This document shows, piece after piece, positions 7,507-15,896 of a stretch of DNA of 32,630 nt. Origin of the DNA: Flavobacterium gawalongense (GTDB lineage Bacteria; Bacteroidota; Bacteroidia; Flavobacteriales; Flavobacteriaceae); NCBI RefSeq assembly GCF_007097265.1, contig NZ_VJZP01000041.1, positions 1 through 32,630 on the forward strand. Reading direction: 5' to 3'. The translations under genes were made by a program, and so were the position numbers. Under the pieces are notes generated by a model, which was given only the letters and a program-made list of their open reading frames with translations, made no database searches and had not been told where the DNA came from. The first letter of the stretch is position 1. Each line of letters opens with the position of its first letter.

Positions 7507-7852
7507 ACTTTGGTTTCCAAAAAAAAGGAAATCCTTCCAATCTTTATAAAACCTTACGGGTAGTCAGCGCTGCTGAAGTAAAAACGATTGATATGGCTCA
7601 AGGCCAAAAAACGAGCCGCATCGTAGGAGGGCACTGAAAAAGTCCTTAAAGAATTAGATTTCATTAAAAGAGTAGAAAAATAAGATTTTCTACTCTTTTT
7701 TTTATCCTGAAAATGAAGTACTTAAGCAAAACTCGAATTTTCCTTAATCGCCTTAAAATGTCTAATTACTAAAAAGAGATACTTTTTCAGTGCCCCCCAT
7801 CGTAGCTTGGACTTTTTTGAGTGAAGCACAGCAAAAAGCTTGGAAGTTTTAG
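7507..7852 (+). pseudogene. Broken 3' copy of rlmF, split by a MITE
   Basis: This matches rlmF from about 5702 to its stop. The first part (7507-7573) is diverged and encodes a variant reading like KGNPSNLYKTLRVVSAAEV where intact RlmF has KENLSSLYKTLNKVSAVEV; an 8-A run shifts the frame. From 7574 on it is identical to 5766-5864 over 99 bases, with only the stop differing (TAG for TAA). The MITE at 7627-7797 interrupts this identical block. Nothing upstream of about 7507 resembles the rest of rlmF, so this is only a 3' remnant. Amino-acid-level variation in the diverged part indicates it came from a different rlmF allele, not a simple recent copy of the resident gene. Confidence 0.85.
7627..7797. 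mobile_element. 171-bp MITE with 17-bp terminal inverted repeats and 8-bp target duplication
   Basis: The left end is GAGGGCACTGAAAAAGT (7627-7643) and the right end is ACTTTTTCAGTGCCCCC (7781-7797), complementary with one mismatch. Both sides carry CATCGTAG (7619-7626 and 7798-7805), a sequence present once at the matching place in intact rlmF (5811-5818), which proves insertion and gives the target duplication length. There is no transposase; the interior is AT-rich with one strong hairpin (7667-7679 / 7686-7698, arms AAAGAGTAGAAAA / TTTTCTACTCTTT). Its left end is related to the element end at 1-76, which may belong to the autonomous parent IS. Confidence 0.92.
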
Positions 7853-8302
7853 AAATAAAAATATTTCGTTAAAGTCTTGAAATACTACCATAAAATCATT
7901 CCAAACAGTAGTGCTTCCCAACCTTTTTCTTTATTTATAAGAATTATTTATTTAAAGGAATTATAACGAAAAAGGTATAATTATTAAATCAATAATTAAA
8001 CTTCTAAAAATTTAGTTTTCTAAAAAAAATATACAACTATTCCTAAGTAGTTGTATTTCTTTATATTTTTAAGCCAAAAAACACGTTTTAACATATAATT
8101 ATGTAAATTTGTTTATGAAATCTTAGATAATCTAAAAAATATTCTTTTGCGGTTCATAAAACCATTAGCAAAAAAAACACTAATACTTAAACACAAGAAT
8201 ACCACTACTATCCTTTTTTATTGTAATTTATTCGTATTCAATAAAAATTATATGCTCATCAAAAATTTGCATTGAAAAGAATCAACTAATCCTAACTAAA
8301 TT
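7853..8302. other. Gene-free stretch between the rlmF remnant and the sigma-factor gene
   Basis: About 450 bases, very AT-rich. I find no convincing ORF, tRNA or promoter here. The only clear structure is the hairpin terminator at 8032-8058. A near-match to a -7 box (AAAATTTG) lies about 8262-8269, about 35 nt before the sigma-factor start, and could be its promoter. Confidence 0.5.
8032..8060 (+). terminator. Orphan hairpin terminator
   Basis: ATACAACTA (8032-8040) pairs perfectly with TAGTTGTAT (8048-8056) across a 7-nt loop, followed by TTCTTT. No gene lies directly upstream on this strand except the rlmF remnant about 180 bp away. It may be a leftover of a lost gene or the end of a small RNA. 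Confidence 0.5.
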
Positions 8303-8911
8303 GTGAAAAGGCAAATACTACATACCGATACACTAGATGACTCCACCCTTTGGAGCAACCTAAAAAAAGGTAATGAAAAGGCTTTTTCAACACTTTTTAA
8401 AAAGCATTATGCTCATTTAGTACGTTATGGAAATTCGTTTATTCCTTTTCCTGAAAAAGTGCAAGACTGCGTACAAGATGTTTTTACAGATATTTGGGTT
8501 TATAGAAATAAACTAAATGAAGATGTGGTAGTAAAAGCCTATTTATTGTCAAGTGTTCGTAAACGTATTGCGCGATTACAAGAACGAGATCATATTTTTC
8601 GCCTAAGCACTTCAATGGATTCTGTTAAATTTCTGTTTGATTTCTCCATAGAACATCACCTCATTGCCGATGAGACAACCGCGGCCAAAGTCTCACATCT
8701 CAATCGACTAATTAATGATTTGCCTTCTCGACAAAAAGAGGCCTTGTATCTACGTTACAACCAAGACCTCACTGTAGACCAAATTGCAAATATGCTTGAA
8801 GTCAACTATCAATCGGCAAATAATCTTTTACACCGTGCTTTATTGAGTCTGCGCAAAGAGTGGAAAGGAAACATTTTACTAATTTTACTACTGTTTCAAA
8901 GTGTTTTTTAG
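8303..8911 (+). CDS. ECF-type RNA polymerase sigma factor (FecI-like)
   Basis: 202 residues starting with GTG: an in-frame stop (8297-8299) sits just two codons upstream and no ATG gives a complete region 2. Region 2 (about 28-95) has FSTLFKKHYAHLVRYG and QDCVQDVFTDIWVYR. Region 4 (about 138-188) has LPSRQKEALYLRYNQDLTVD and the helix-turn-helix ANMLEVNYQSANNLLHRAL. The protein ends in a hydrophobic tail (ILLILLLF). With the FecR gene and the STN-domain TonB receptor that follow, it forms a cell-surface signalling set: ligand-loaded receptor contacts FecR, FecR releases sigma, and sigma transcribes the receptor gene. This mechanism is known for the family and inferred here. Confidence 0.92.
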   Translation: MKRQILHTDTLDDSTLWSNLKKGNEKAFSTLFKKHYAHLVRYGNSFIPFPEKVQDCVQDVFTDIWVYRNKLNEDVVVKAYLLSSVRKRIARLQERDHIFRLSTSMDSVKFLFDFSIEHHLIADETTAAKVSHLNRLINDLPSRQKEALYLRYNQDLTVDQIANMLEVNYQSANNLLHRALLSLRKEWKGNILLILLLFQSVF

Positions 8912-9000
8912 TTTTTTTAAAAATAAATTTAAAAAATTCATAATTTAATGAGTATCAAATAAAAAAACTGTCCTTTATATAATTGTAACCCATTTTTTTG

Positions 9001-10116
9001 ATGCAACAACGTAACAATTATACAGAGATAGAACACTTTTTAGCCGATGAATCATTCCAATTATGGGTCTGTTTCAAAGACGACCAACAAGACTGGGAAG
9101 AATGGACTTTAGAGAATTCCAATCGTGCCAAATTAGTTGAAGAAGCGCGACTATGGTTGTTAGCAATGAAAGTTCCTAATACCAACCTATCAACTGAGGA
9201 CGTTCAATATGCCTTGGAAGCTACTTGGGAAAAAATTGAAAGAGCAGAAGAAAATAAAAATGGAACAAGCAGACCAATAATAAAACTTTGGAGAAATAAT
9301 TGGTTTAGTGGAGTTGCGGCCGTTTTGATTTTAAGTCTTTTATCCGGTTGGCTTTACAACCACTATATTGCTCCTGAAAATTCAGTGCTTACCTACAATG
9401 AACTAATCAATGAAAATGAGGAGGGTCTAGTTGAACAAACTAATAATTCTGACAAACCTCAGATAATAACCTTATCCGATGGCAGTTCCGTATTACTACA
9501 ACCCAATAGTAAGTTGAGTTACCCTAAAATCTTTGTTGGGAATGAACGAAAAGTTTACCTATCCGGTGAAGGCTTTTTTGAAATCAGTAAAAACCCGAAA
9601 AAACCATTTTTTGTCTTTGCTAATGAAATTGTTACTAAAGTAGTAGGAACAAGTTTTAGAATAAAAGCATACGCTAATCAGCCAAATGTAGAAGTGGTGG
9701 TTCGTACTGGTAAAGTAAAGGTAAGATCCAACCAATTAATTGCAAACTCAAAAGATGAATTGATTGTTCTATTACCGAATCAAGCCCTACGATTCGTACG
9801 TCAAAATCTAACTTTTAATAAAATTACGGACATAACTCAAGATGAATCTTTAAGTCATTCAGCAAGTAATATAGAACAATTGGGATTTGAATTTACAGAT
9901 ATTCCTGTTGCTCAAATTTTTAAAACAATTGAGCAAGCTTATTTGGTAAAAATTGATTTTCCTCAAGCAAAATTAAAAGACTGTTATCTCACCACATCTT
10001 TAAGTGACCAGCCGCTACCAGAAAAACTCAAAATTATTTGTAAAAGTCTTGGGAACAATACCAGTTATGAAATGAATGGAAATCAAATTATTATTATATC
10101 AGATGGATGCAACTAA
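9001..10116 (+). CDS. FecR-family anti-sigma factor
   Basis: 371 residues from the ATG at 9001; a TTG at 8998 is also in frame but has no advantage. The N-terminal cytoplasmic region (1-98) should hold the sigma factor. One transmembrane segment (about 101-119) follows, then the periplasmic FecR domain (about 150-250; ITLSDGSSVLLQPNSKLSYP, VYLSGEGFFEISKNPKKPFF, VVGTSFRIKAY, VRTGKVKV). The C-terminal DUF4974 domain is at about 290-365 (FEFTDIPVAQIFKTIEQAY), which in this family meets the receptor STN domain. It lies 89 bp after the sigma gene and 161 bp before the receptor, the usual Bacteroidota order. The intergenic gap to the receptor holds hairpins that could uncouple the levels of regulator and receptor. 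Confidence 0.92.
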   Translation: MQQRNNYTEIEHFLADESFQLWVCFKDDQQDWEEWTLENSNRAKLVEEARLWLLAMKVPNTNLSTEDVQYALEATWEKIERAEENKNGTSRPIIKLWRNNWFSGVAAVLILSLLSGWLYNHYIAPENSVLTYNELINENEEGLVEQTNNSDKPQIITLSDGSSVLLQPNSKLSYPKIFVGNERKVYLSGEGFFEISKNPKKPFFVFANEIVTKVVGTSFRIKAYANQPNVEVVVRTGKVKVRSNQLIANSKDELIVLLPNQALRFVRQNLTFNKITDITQDESLSHSASNIEQLGFEFTDIPVAQIFKTIEQAYLVKIDFPQAKLKDCYLTTSLSDQPLPEKLKIICKSLGNNTSYEMNGNQIIIISDGCN

Positions 10117-10155
10117 CCTTATTTTGCCTATGAATTAAAGCACATAAACGAAAAA

Positions 10156-10230
10156 GCGCCGAAAATGCTGTAACATTCCCGACGCCTTGAATTAAATCAA
10201 TTACCTCTCTGTAAAGAGTAATTGGTGCGT
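10156..10230 (+). promoter_or_regulatory. Tandem hairpins with identical CTGTAA loops in the TonB-receptor leader
   Basis: Hairpin 1 (10156-10185) has arms GCGcCG..AATG and CATT..CGaCGC around the loop CTGTAA (10168-10173). Hairpin 2 (10198-10224) has arms CAATTA-c-CTCT and AGAG-TAATTG around the same loop CTGTAA (10209-10214). Neither is followed by a T-run. GCGCC (10156-10160) could alternatively pair with GGTGC (10225-10229), so a switch between two folds is possible. This could be an RNA element controlling receptor expression, a processing signal, or an operator pair. Function not known. Confidence 0.55.
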
Positions 10231-10277
10231 TCTCTCAATAACCAAACTAAAGAATATTAATAAAACAAACCAAAATT

Positions 10278-13200
10278 ATGAAAAAAACTGTCCTTAAACA
10301 ACGACTACTCTTTCGAATCATGAAAATAACCTTATTTCAATTTGTTTTAGCCCTTGTTTTTTCAAGTGTTACAATAGCGAATAATATCAGAGGACAAAGA
10401 AAATTGGATACAAAGGTAACTGTTACCCTAACCGATTTGAACTTAGATACGGCGTTAACTAAACTTGAAAAGTTGGCACATGTGAAATTTTCGTATAATT
10501 CGAGAATGACACAATTGAACCAAAAAGTGAGTGTTTATGCCAATAACGAAGCATTATCAAGTGTACTTACCCGTATTTTAAAACCACTAAAAATTAATTA
10601 CACTGAAGTAAGCAATCAAATTATTTTACAAAAGGAAGGAATTCTCAAAGTGGGAATTAATGGAGAAGTTTTCTCTCCTTTAAATGAAAACGCAATAGCT
10701 GATATTATTAAAGGTCGCGTAGTTGATGACAACGGCGAACCTTTACCCGGCGTAACGATTCTTGTAAAAGGAACCACAAAAGGAACTACAACAGATGCAG
10801 ATGGAAATTATACTATCAGTGCTCAAATAGGAGACGTTTTGCAATTTTCTTATGTGGGATTAGAAACTAAATCGGTAACTGTAACAGGAAGCATTGTAAA
10901 TGTTACTTTAACAGGAAGTGGCGAAACACTACAAGATGTTGTTGTAATTGGTTCTCGTAATCCTACCAGAACAGTTACAGAATCTGCTGTTCCTATTGAT
11001 GTGATTAGCATGAAAGAAATTGCTTCACAAGGAGCTCAAGTAAACTTAAATCAAATTTTAAACATGGTTGCGCCATCGTTTACATCAAATACTCAAACGG
11101 TTGCTGATGGAACGGATCATATTGATCCTGCGCAATTAAGAGGTTTAGGACCAGACCAAGTATTGGTTTTGATAAACGGAAAAAGAAGACATACTTCTTC
11201 TTTAGTAAATATTAACGGGTCACCGGGAAGAGGATCTGTAGGAACAGATTTGAATGCAATTCCTGCATTTGCCATCGAAAAAATTGAAGTATTGAGAGAT
11301 GGTGCTTCCGCACAATATGGTTCTGACGCAATTGCTGGAGTAATAAACATTAATGTTAAGAAAAACACGAATAAATTAGAGGTAAACCTTTTTGGAGGAG
11401 GAAATCTTTCAAAAGGGGCCAATGACCATGACGGTGGTTTTGACGGTGGTAATTACCAATTAGACTTAAACTACGGAACGAGTTTAGGTAAAGAGAAAAG
11501 TTTCATCAATGCAACAGCAAGTTTTCAATTAAGAGATGCTACAAGCAGAGCAAAAGATGTGACTGGCACTTTATTTAATGCGTATAATGCGGTTGAACAA
11601 AGAGCTGTAGAAGCTGGGACTAATATTAATGCACTTTTTGGAAACATAACTAATACTCCAAATACTACACAAATTCTTTCCAATATAAAAACGTATGCTC
11701 CGCAAGTAGGCTATTTCACATCGGCTCAACAAACAGCAATAAGTGATGCTTCTGACATCTCGCAGATGCAAGCCGCATTGAATTTTGATGCCACAGCAGG
11801 AGAATTAGCGTATAGAGGTCTTGAAAGAAAAGATTTCAATATGAGAGTGGGACAATCTTCTTTGAAAAGTGCTCAATTCTTTTTGAATGCTGCTTATCCA
11901 ATCAATGATAAACTGGAAGCGTATGTTTTTGGTGGAACCAGTTATAGAAACGGTGAAGCTGCAGGTTTTTACAGAAGACCTAATCAAGCCAGATCATACA
12001 CGGGATTGTATCCAAACGGATTTTTACCGGAAATACATTCCACAATCAACGACGTCTCAGTTGCTGCTGGTCTTAGAGGTCTTATATTCGAAAATTGGAA
12101 TTTTGACTTAAGTAACACTTTTGGAAGAAATGCTTTTGATTATGGCGTTGAAAATACGGTAAATGCCTCTTTAAGAGAAAATTCTCCTACTGAATTTGAT
12201 GCTGGTGGTTTGGCTTTCGCCCAAAACACAACAAATTTTGACGTGAACAGAAAATTTGATGTTCTGGAAGGATTGAATGTTGCTTTTGGTGCGGAATACC
12301 GTCATGAAAACTATTCCATCAATGCTGGAGAGCCAGATTCTTACAATCAATATGATATTAATGGTGGTGTGGTAACTGGAACTACAGCAACTAACATTAG
12401 AGTTACTGACTTTTTTGGTGCAGCAAGACCAGGCGGTTCTCAAGTATTTCCAGGTTTCAGACCTGCAAATGCAATTGATAAAGACCGTAACAGTGTAGCG
12501 CTTTATACCGATTTAGAATTAGATGTTACTGACAAATGGTTGTTAAACGGTGCGGTTCGTTTTGAGAATTATTCTGATTTTGGAAATACAACCAATTTCA
12601 AATTAGCGACTCGTTATAAATTAACTGATAATATCAATTTACGTGGTGCCATTTCTACTGGATTTAGAGCACCATCGTTACACCAAATCTATTTCAATTC
12701 AACAGCTACACAATTCGTAGGTGGCGTACCATTTGAAGTAGGAACTTTCAGTAATGATTCACAAGCGGCACAATTATTAGGAATTCCAACATTAAAACAA
12801 GAGGAATCTCAAAGTGCAAGTATTGGTTTTACAGCAAAAATACCTGATGCCAATTTAACTTTGACAGCTGATGCTTATATTGTAAAAATAGACGACAGGG
12901 TGGTTCTTACGGATCAATTTTCAAGACCGGGTGGAACTCCTGCAGCAGGAACTCCAAATGCCATTTTAAATGCATTATTTGATACTGCCGGAGCAACTGC
13001 AGCTACTTTCTTTGCTAATGCAATTGACACGGAATCAAAAGGAATCGACGTTGTAATTAGTCATAAAACAAGTTTTGGAAATAACGTTTCTCTAAAAACA
13101 GATTTATCAGGAACTTTCTCTAAAACATATAGAGTGGGAGAAATTCATGCTTCTCCAGTATTAGAAGCTGCCGGTCAGGTAAACAGATACTATTCTGAAG

Positions 13201-13685
13201 CAAGTAGAGTATATTTACAAGAAGCGATCCCAAGAGTAAAAGCAAACTTAACCAATTCTGTTACCTATAAAAAATTCGATTTCTTCTTGAGAAATGTTTA
13301 TTTTGGTAAAGTGACTGATCCAAATACCGCTGATGTAAACGGAGACGGAAGAGTTGAAGGAGTTATAATAAACGGTCAAGCGGTAGAAATTGAGCACCCA
13401 ATTTGGGGAGCAAAAATTATTACTGATTTGTCTGTGGGTTTCAAAATTACCGAGGCTGCTAAAATTGTTATTGGAGCTAATAATATTTTTGATATTTATC
13501 CAGATTTAAATCTTGGTACACAAACAGCAATCAGACCTAGATTAGTGTCTGGAGCTATTGATTACACAGCTGCTCCAGCAACTATCGATTTATCAAATGC
13601 AAACCAATTTGTATATTCAAGAAACGTATCTCAGTTTGGACAAAACGGCCGTTTTGTTTTTGCCAGATTAAACTTCAGCTTCTAA
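10278..13685 (+). CDS. STN-domain TonB-dependent receptor of the FecI/FecR regulon
   Basis: 1135 residues. The signal peptide is long if the first ATG is used; a second ATG (10320) gives a more typical one. An STN domain follows (about 45-115; LTDLNLDTALTKLEKLAHV, VSVYANNEALSSVLTRIL), the part that signals to FecR. Then come a CarboxypepD_reg-like domain (about 144-220; GEPLPGVTILVKGTTKGTTT), a TonB-box-like segment (LQDVVVIGSRN), a plug (about 232-345; LRGLGPDQVLVLINGKRRHT, EKIEVLRDGASAQYGSDAIA) and a large barrel ending in FARLNFSF. There is no SusD partner downstream and a terminator follows, so it is a stand-alone receptor. The ligand, whether siderophore, peptide or glycan, cannot be told from sequence. 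It is likely activated by the sigma factor encoded upstream. Confidence 0.93.
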   Translation: MKKTVLKQRLLFRIMKITLFQFVLALVFSSVTIANNIRGQRKLDTKVTVTLTDLNLDTALTKLEKLAHVKFSYNSRMTQLNQKVSVYANNEALSSVLTRILKPLKINYTEVSNQIILQKEGILKVGINGEVFSPLNENAIADIIKGRVVDDNGEPLPGVTILVKGTTKGTTTDADGNYTISAQIGDVLQFSYVGLETKSVTVTGSIVNVTLTGSGETLQDVVVIGSRNPTRTVTESAVPIDVISMKEIASQGAQVNLNQILNMVAPSFTSNTQTVADGTDHIDPAQLRGLGPDQVLVLINGKRRHTSSLVNINGSPGRGSVGTDLNAIPAFAIEKIEVLRDGASAQYGSDAIAGVININVKKNTNKLEVNLFGGGNLSKGANDHDGGFDGGNYQLDLNYGTSLGKEKSFINATASFQLRDATSRAKDVTGTLFNAYNAVEQRAVEAGTNINALFGNITNTPNTTQILSNIKTYAPQVGYFTSAQQTAISDASDISQMQAALNFDATAGELAYRGLERKDFNMRVGQSSLKSAQFFLNAAYPINDKLEAYVFGGTSYRNGEAAGFYRRPNQARSYTGLYPNGFLPEIHSTINDVSVAAGLRGLIFENWNFDLSNTFGRNAFDYGVENTVNASLRENSPTEFDAGGLAFAQNTTNFDVNRKFDVLEGLNVAFGAEYRHENYSINAGEPDSYNQYDINGGVVTGTTATNIRVTDFFGAARPGGSQVFPGFRPANAIDKDRNSVALYTDLELDVTDKWLLNGAVRFENYSDFGNTTNFKLATRYKLTDNINLRGAISTGFRAPSLHQIYFNSTATQFVGGVPFEVGTFSNDSQAAQLLGIPTLKQEESQSASIGFTAKIPDANLTLTADAYIVKIDDRVVLTDQFSRPGGTPAAGTPNAILNALFDTAGATAATFFANAIDTESKGIDVVISHKTSFGNNVSLKTDLSGTFSKTYRVGEIHASPVLEAAGQVNRYYSEASRVYLQEAIPRVKANLTNSVTYKKFDFFLRNVYFGKVTDPNTADVNGDGRVEGVIINGQAVEIEHPIWGAKIITDLSVGFKITEAAKIVIGANNIFDIYPDLNLGTQTAIRPRLVSGAIDYTAAPATIDLSNANQFVYSRNVSQFGQNGRFVFARLNFSF

Positions 13686-13704
13686 AAGATATTTTTTGTT
13701 TAGG

Positions 13705-13738
13705 AAAGCCATCAACTTTTTGTTGATGGCTTTTTTTT
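13705..13738 (+). terminator. Rho-independent terminator of the TonB receptor gene
   Basis: AAGCCATCAAC and GTTGATGGCTT pair perfectly around a T-rich loop, followed by eight T at 13731-13738. Confidence 0.9.
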
Positions 13739-13871
13739 GCTCTGATTCCAATGATGTACTACTAACCTATTGAAAGCTATATCATTTTAATGAAAGATTG
13801 TTATAACGTTTCATAAACAATTGCACTCCTAAATTAACATCTTCTAAATACTTAAACGATTAAAAATGAAT

Positions 13872-13879
13872 TAACTTTG
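13872..13879 (+). promoter_or_regulatory. -7 promoter box TAACTTTG of uvrB
   Basis: A perfect TAnnTTTG match 25 nt before the uvrB ATG. No SOS-box-like dyad is evident between it and the start. Confidence 0.6.
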
Positions 13880-13904
13880 CAAACTGATATTTTGTCCCAA
13901 TCTA

Positions 13905-15896
13905 ATGAATTTCCAAGTAGTATCTGATTACCAGCCCAAAGGCGACCAACCCCAAGCGATTGAAAAATTAGCTCAAGGGATTATTGATGGTGAAAAATTC
14001 CAAACTTTATTAGGAGTTACCGGATCCGGAAAAACATTTACCGTGGCCAATGTAATTCAGGAAGTCCAAAGACCAACTTTAGTTTTGGCACACAACAAAA
14101 CTTTGGCAGCACAATTATACTCGGAATTCAAACAATTTTTCCCAAATAATGCTGTTGAATATTTCGTTTCCTATTACGATTATTACCAACCCGAAGCTTT
14201 TATGCCTGTAACTGGTGTTTTCATTGAAAAGGATTTATCTATCAATGAAGAACTGGAAAAAATGCGAATGTCAACAACCGCTTCGTTGCTTTCCGGACGA
14301 AGAGATATTTTGGTCGTTGCATCGGTTTCTTGTTTGTACGGTATTGGAAATCCTATAGAATTTCAGAAAAACTTAATTCCGATTGAGAAAGGACAAATCA
14401 TTTCCCGAACCAAATTATTGCATCAACTGGTGCAAAGTTTATACTCTAGAACCGAAGCTGATTTTAATCCCGGAAGTTTCAGAATAAAAGGCGATACAGT
14501 AGATGTTTATCCTAGTTATGCGGATGAAGCTTACCGAATCCATTTCTTTGGTGATGAAATCGAGGAAATTGAAAGTTTCGATGTCACGAATTCTAAAGTC
14601 CTTGAAAAATTTGATAAACTAACAATTTATCCTGCCAATATGTTTGTGACTTCTCCAGATGTTTTGCAAAATGCAATTTGGGAAATCCAACAGGATTTGG
14701 TAAAACAGGTCGATTATTTCAAGGAAATCGGCAAACATTTAGAAGCCAAACGATTGGAAGAACGTACCAATTTTGATTTGGAAATGATTCGCGAACTCGG
14801 TTATTGCTCCGGAATTGAAAATTACTCCCGTTATCTCGATGGCCGTTTACCAGGAACAAGACCTTTTTGTTTGTTGGATTATTTCCCAAGTGACTTCTTA
14901 ATGGTTGTAGACGAAAGTCACGTGACCCTTTCCCAAGTTAGCGCCATGTATGGTGGAGACAGAAGCCGAAAAGAAAATCTAGTAGAATATGGTTTCCGAC
15001 TTCCAGCAGCAATGGATAATCGCCCTTTGAAGTTTGAGGAATTTGAAGCGATGCAAAACCAAGTAATTTATGTTTCGGCAACACCAGCCGATTATGAATT
15101 GCAAAAAACAGATGGTGTTGTTATTGAACAAGTAATTCGTCCGACTGGATTATTGGATCCAATTATTGAAATCCGACCAAGTTTAAACCAAATTGATGAT
15201 TTAATTGAAGAAATTCAGGTTCGAGCCGAAATTGACGAACGTGTTTTGGTCACCACTTTAACCAAAAGAATGGCAGAAGAATTAGCCAAATATTTAACCA
15301 AAGTCAATATTCGTTGCCGTTATATTCACTCTGAAGTAGATACATTGGAACGAATAGAAATCATGCAAGATTTACGAAAAGGAATTTTTGATGTATTAAT
15401 TGGCGTGAATTTACTTCGTGAAGGATTAGATTTACCCGAAGTTTCTTTGGTCGCAATTTTAGATGCAGACAAAGAAGGTTTTTTACGAAGCCATCGTTCG
15501 CTTACGCAAACAATTGGTCGTGCTGCAAGAAACCTGAACGGAAAAGCAATTATGTACGCTGATAAAATTACGGCAAGCATGCAAAAAACCATTGACGAAA
15601 CTAATTATCGCAGAACCAAACAAATCAATTACAATACTGCAAATAATTTGATCCCTCAAGCCTTAAATAAAAAAATCGAGAACGCATTTACCAAAAATCC
15701 TTTGGCAGATTATGAATTAGGTTATACTATTTTAACTGCTGCCGAACCAGTTACAGAATATTTATCAAAACCAGATATTGAAAAACGCATTCGTGAAAAA
15801 CGAAAAAACATGGAAAAAGCCGCAAAAGAATTAGATTTTATGCAAGCAGCAAAATTACGTGATGAAATAAAAGCGTTGCAAGGACAATTAACTTAA
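13905..15896 (+). CDS. uvrB: UvrABC excinuclease subunit B
   Basis: 663 residues, full length for UvrB. It is the helicase-like damage-verification subunit of nucleotide excision repair; it is loaded by UvrA and recruits UvrC. Seen: Walker A GVTGSGKT (36-43), the beta-hairpin region with YFVSYYDYYQPEAFMP, the DESH Walker B box, helicase motifs VIYVSATPADYEL and ATGLL-like PTGLLDPIIEIRP, motif V/VI IGVNLLREGLDLPEVSLV and QTIGRAARN, and the C-terminal UVR domain (AKELDFMQAAKLRDEIKAL) that contacts UvrC. It has its own promoter. Its TAA overlaps the stop of the convergent TerB-like gene by 4 bp, leaving no room for a terminator between them. Confidence 0.97.
   Translation: MNFQVVSDYQPKGDQPQAIEKLAQGIIDGEKFQTLLGVTGSGKTFTVANVIQEVQRPTLVLAHNKTLAAQLYSEFKQFFPNNAVEYFVSYYDYYQPEAFMPVTGVFIEKDLSINEELEKMRMSTTASLLSGRRDILVVASVSCLYGIGNPIEFQKNLIPIEKGQIISRTKLLHQLVQSLYSRTEADFNPGSFRIKGDTVDVYPSYADEAYRIHFFGDEIEEIESFDVTNSKVLEKFDKLTIYPANMFVTSPDVLQNAIWEIQQDLVKQVDYFKEIGKHLEAKRLEERTNFDLEMIRELGYCSGIENYSRYLDGRLPGTRPFCLLDYFPSDFLMVVDESHVTLSQVSAMYGGDRSRKENLVEYGFRLPAAMDNRPLKFEEFEAMQNQVIYVSATPADYELQKTDGVVIEQVIRPTGLLDPIIEIRPSLNQIDDLIEEIQVRAEIDERVLVTTLTKRMAEELAKYLTKVNIRCRYIHSEVDTLERIEIMQDLRKGIFDVLIGVNLLREGLDLPEVSLVAILDADKEGFLRSHRSLTQTIGRAARNLNGKAIMYADKITASMQKTIDETNYRRTKQINYNTANNLIPQALNKKIENAFTKNPLADYELGYTILTAAEPVTEYLSKPDIEKRIREKRKNMEKAAKELDFMQAAKLRDEIKALQGQLT

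Noticed and set aside
7627..7797. Small RNA or riboswitch in the MITE
   Set aside because: The terminal repeats, target duplication and match to another element end identify it as a transposable element; the hairpin is part of it.
5866..7852. Integrative element inserted at the rlmF 3' end
   Set aside because: The direct-repeat layout is right, but there is no integrase or any gene other than nrtA; recombination with foreign DNA explains it better.
12171..12443. Antisense open frames inside the large TonB receptor
   Set aside because: No motif, no promoter box, and the sense frame is clearly coding.
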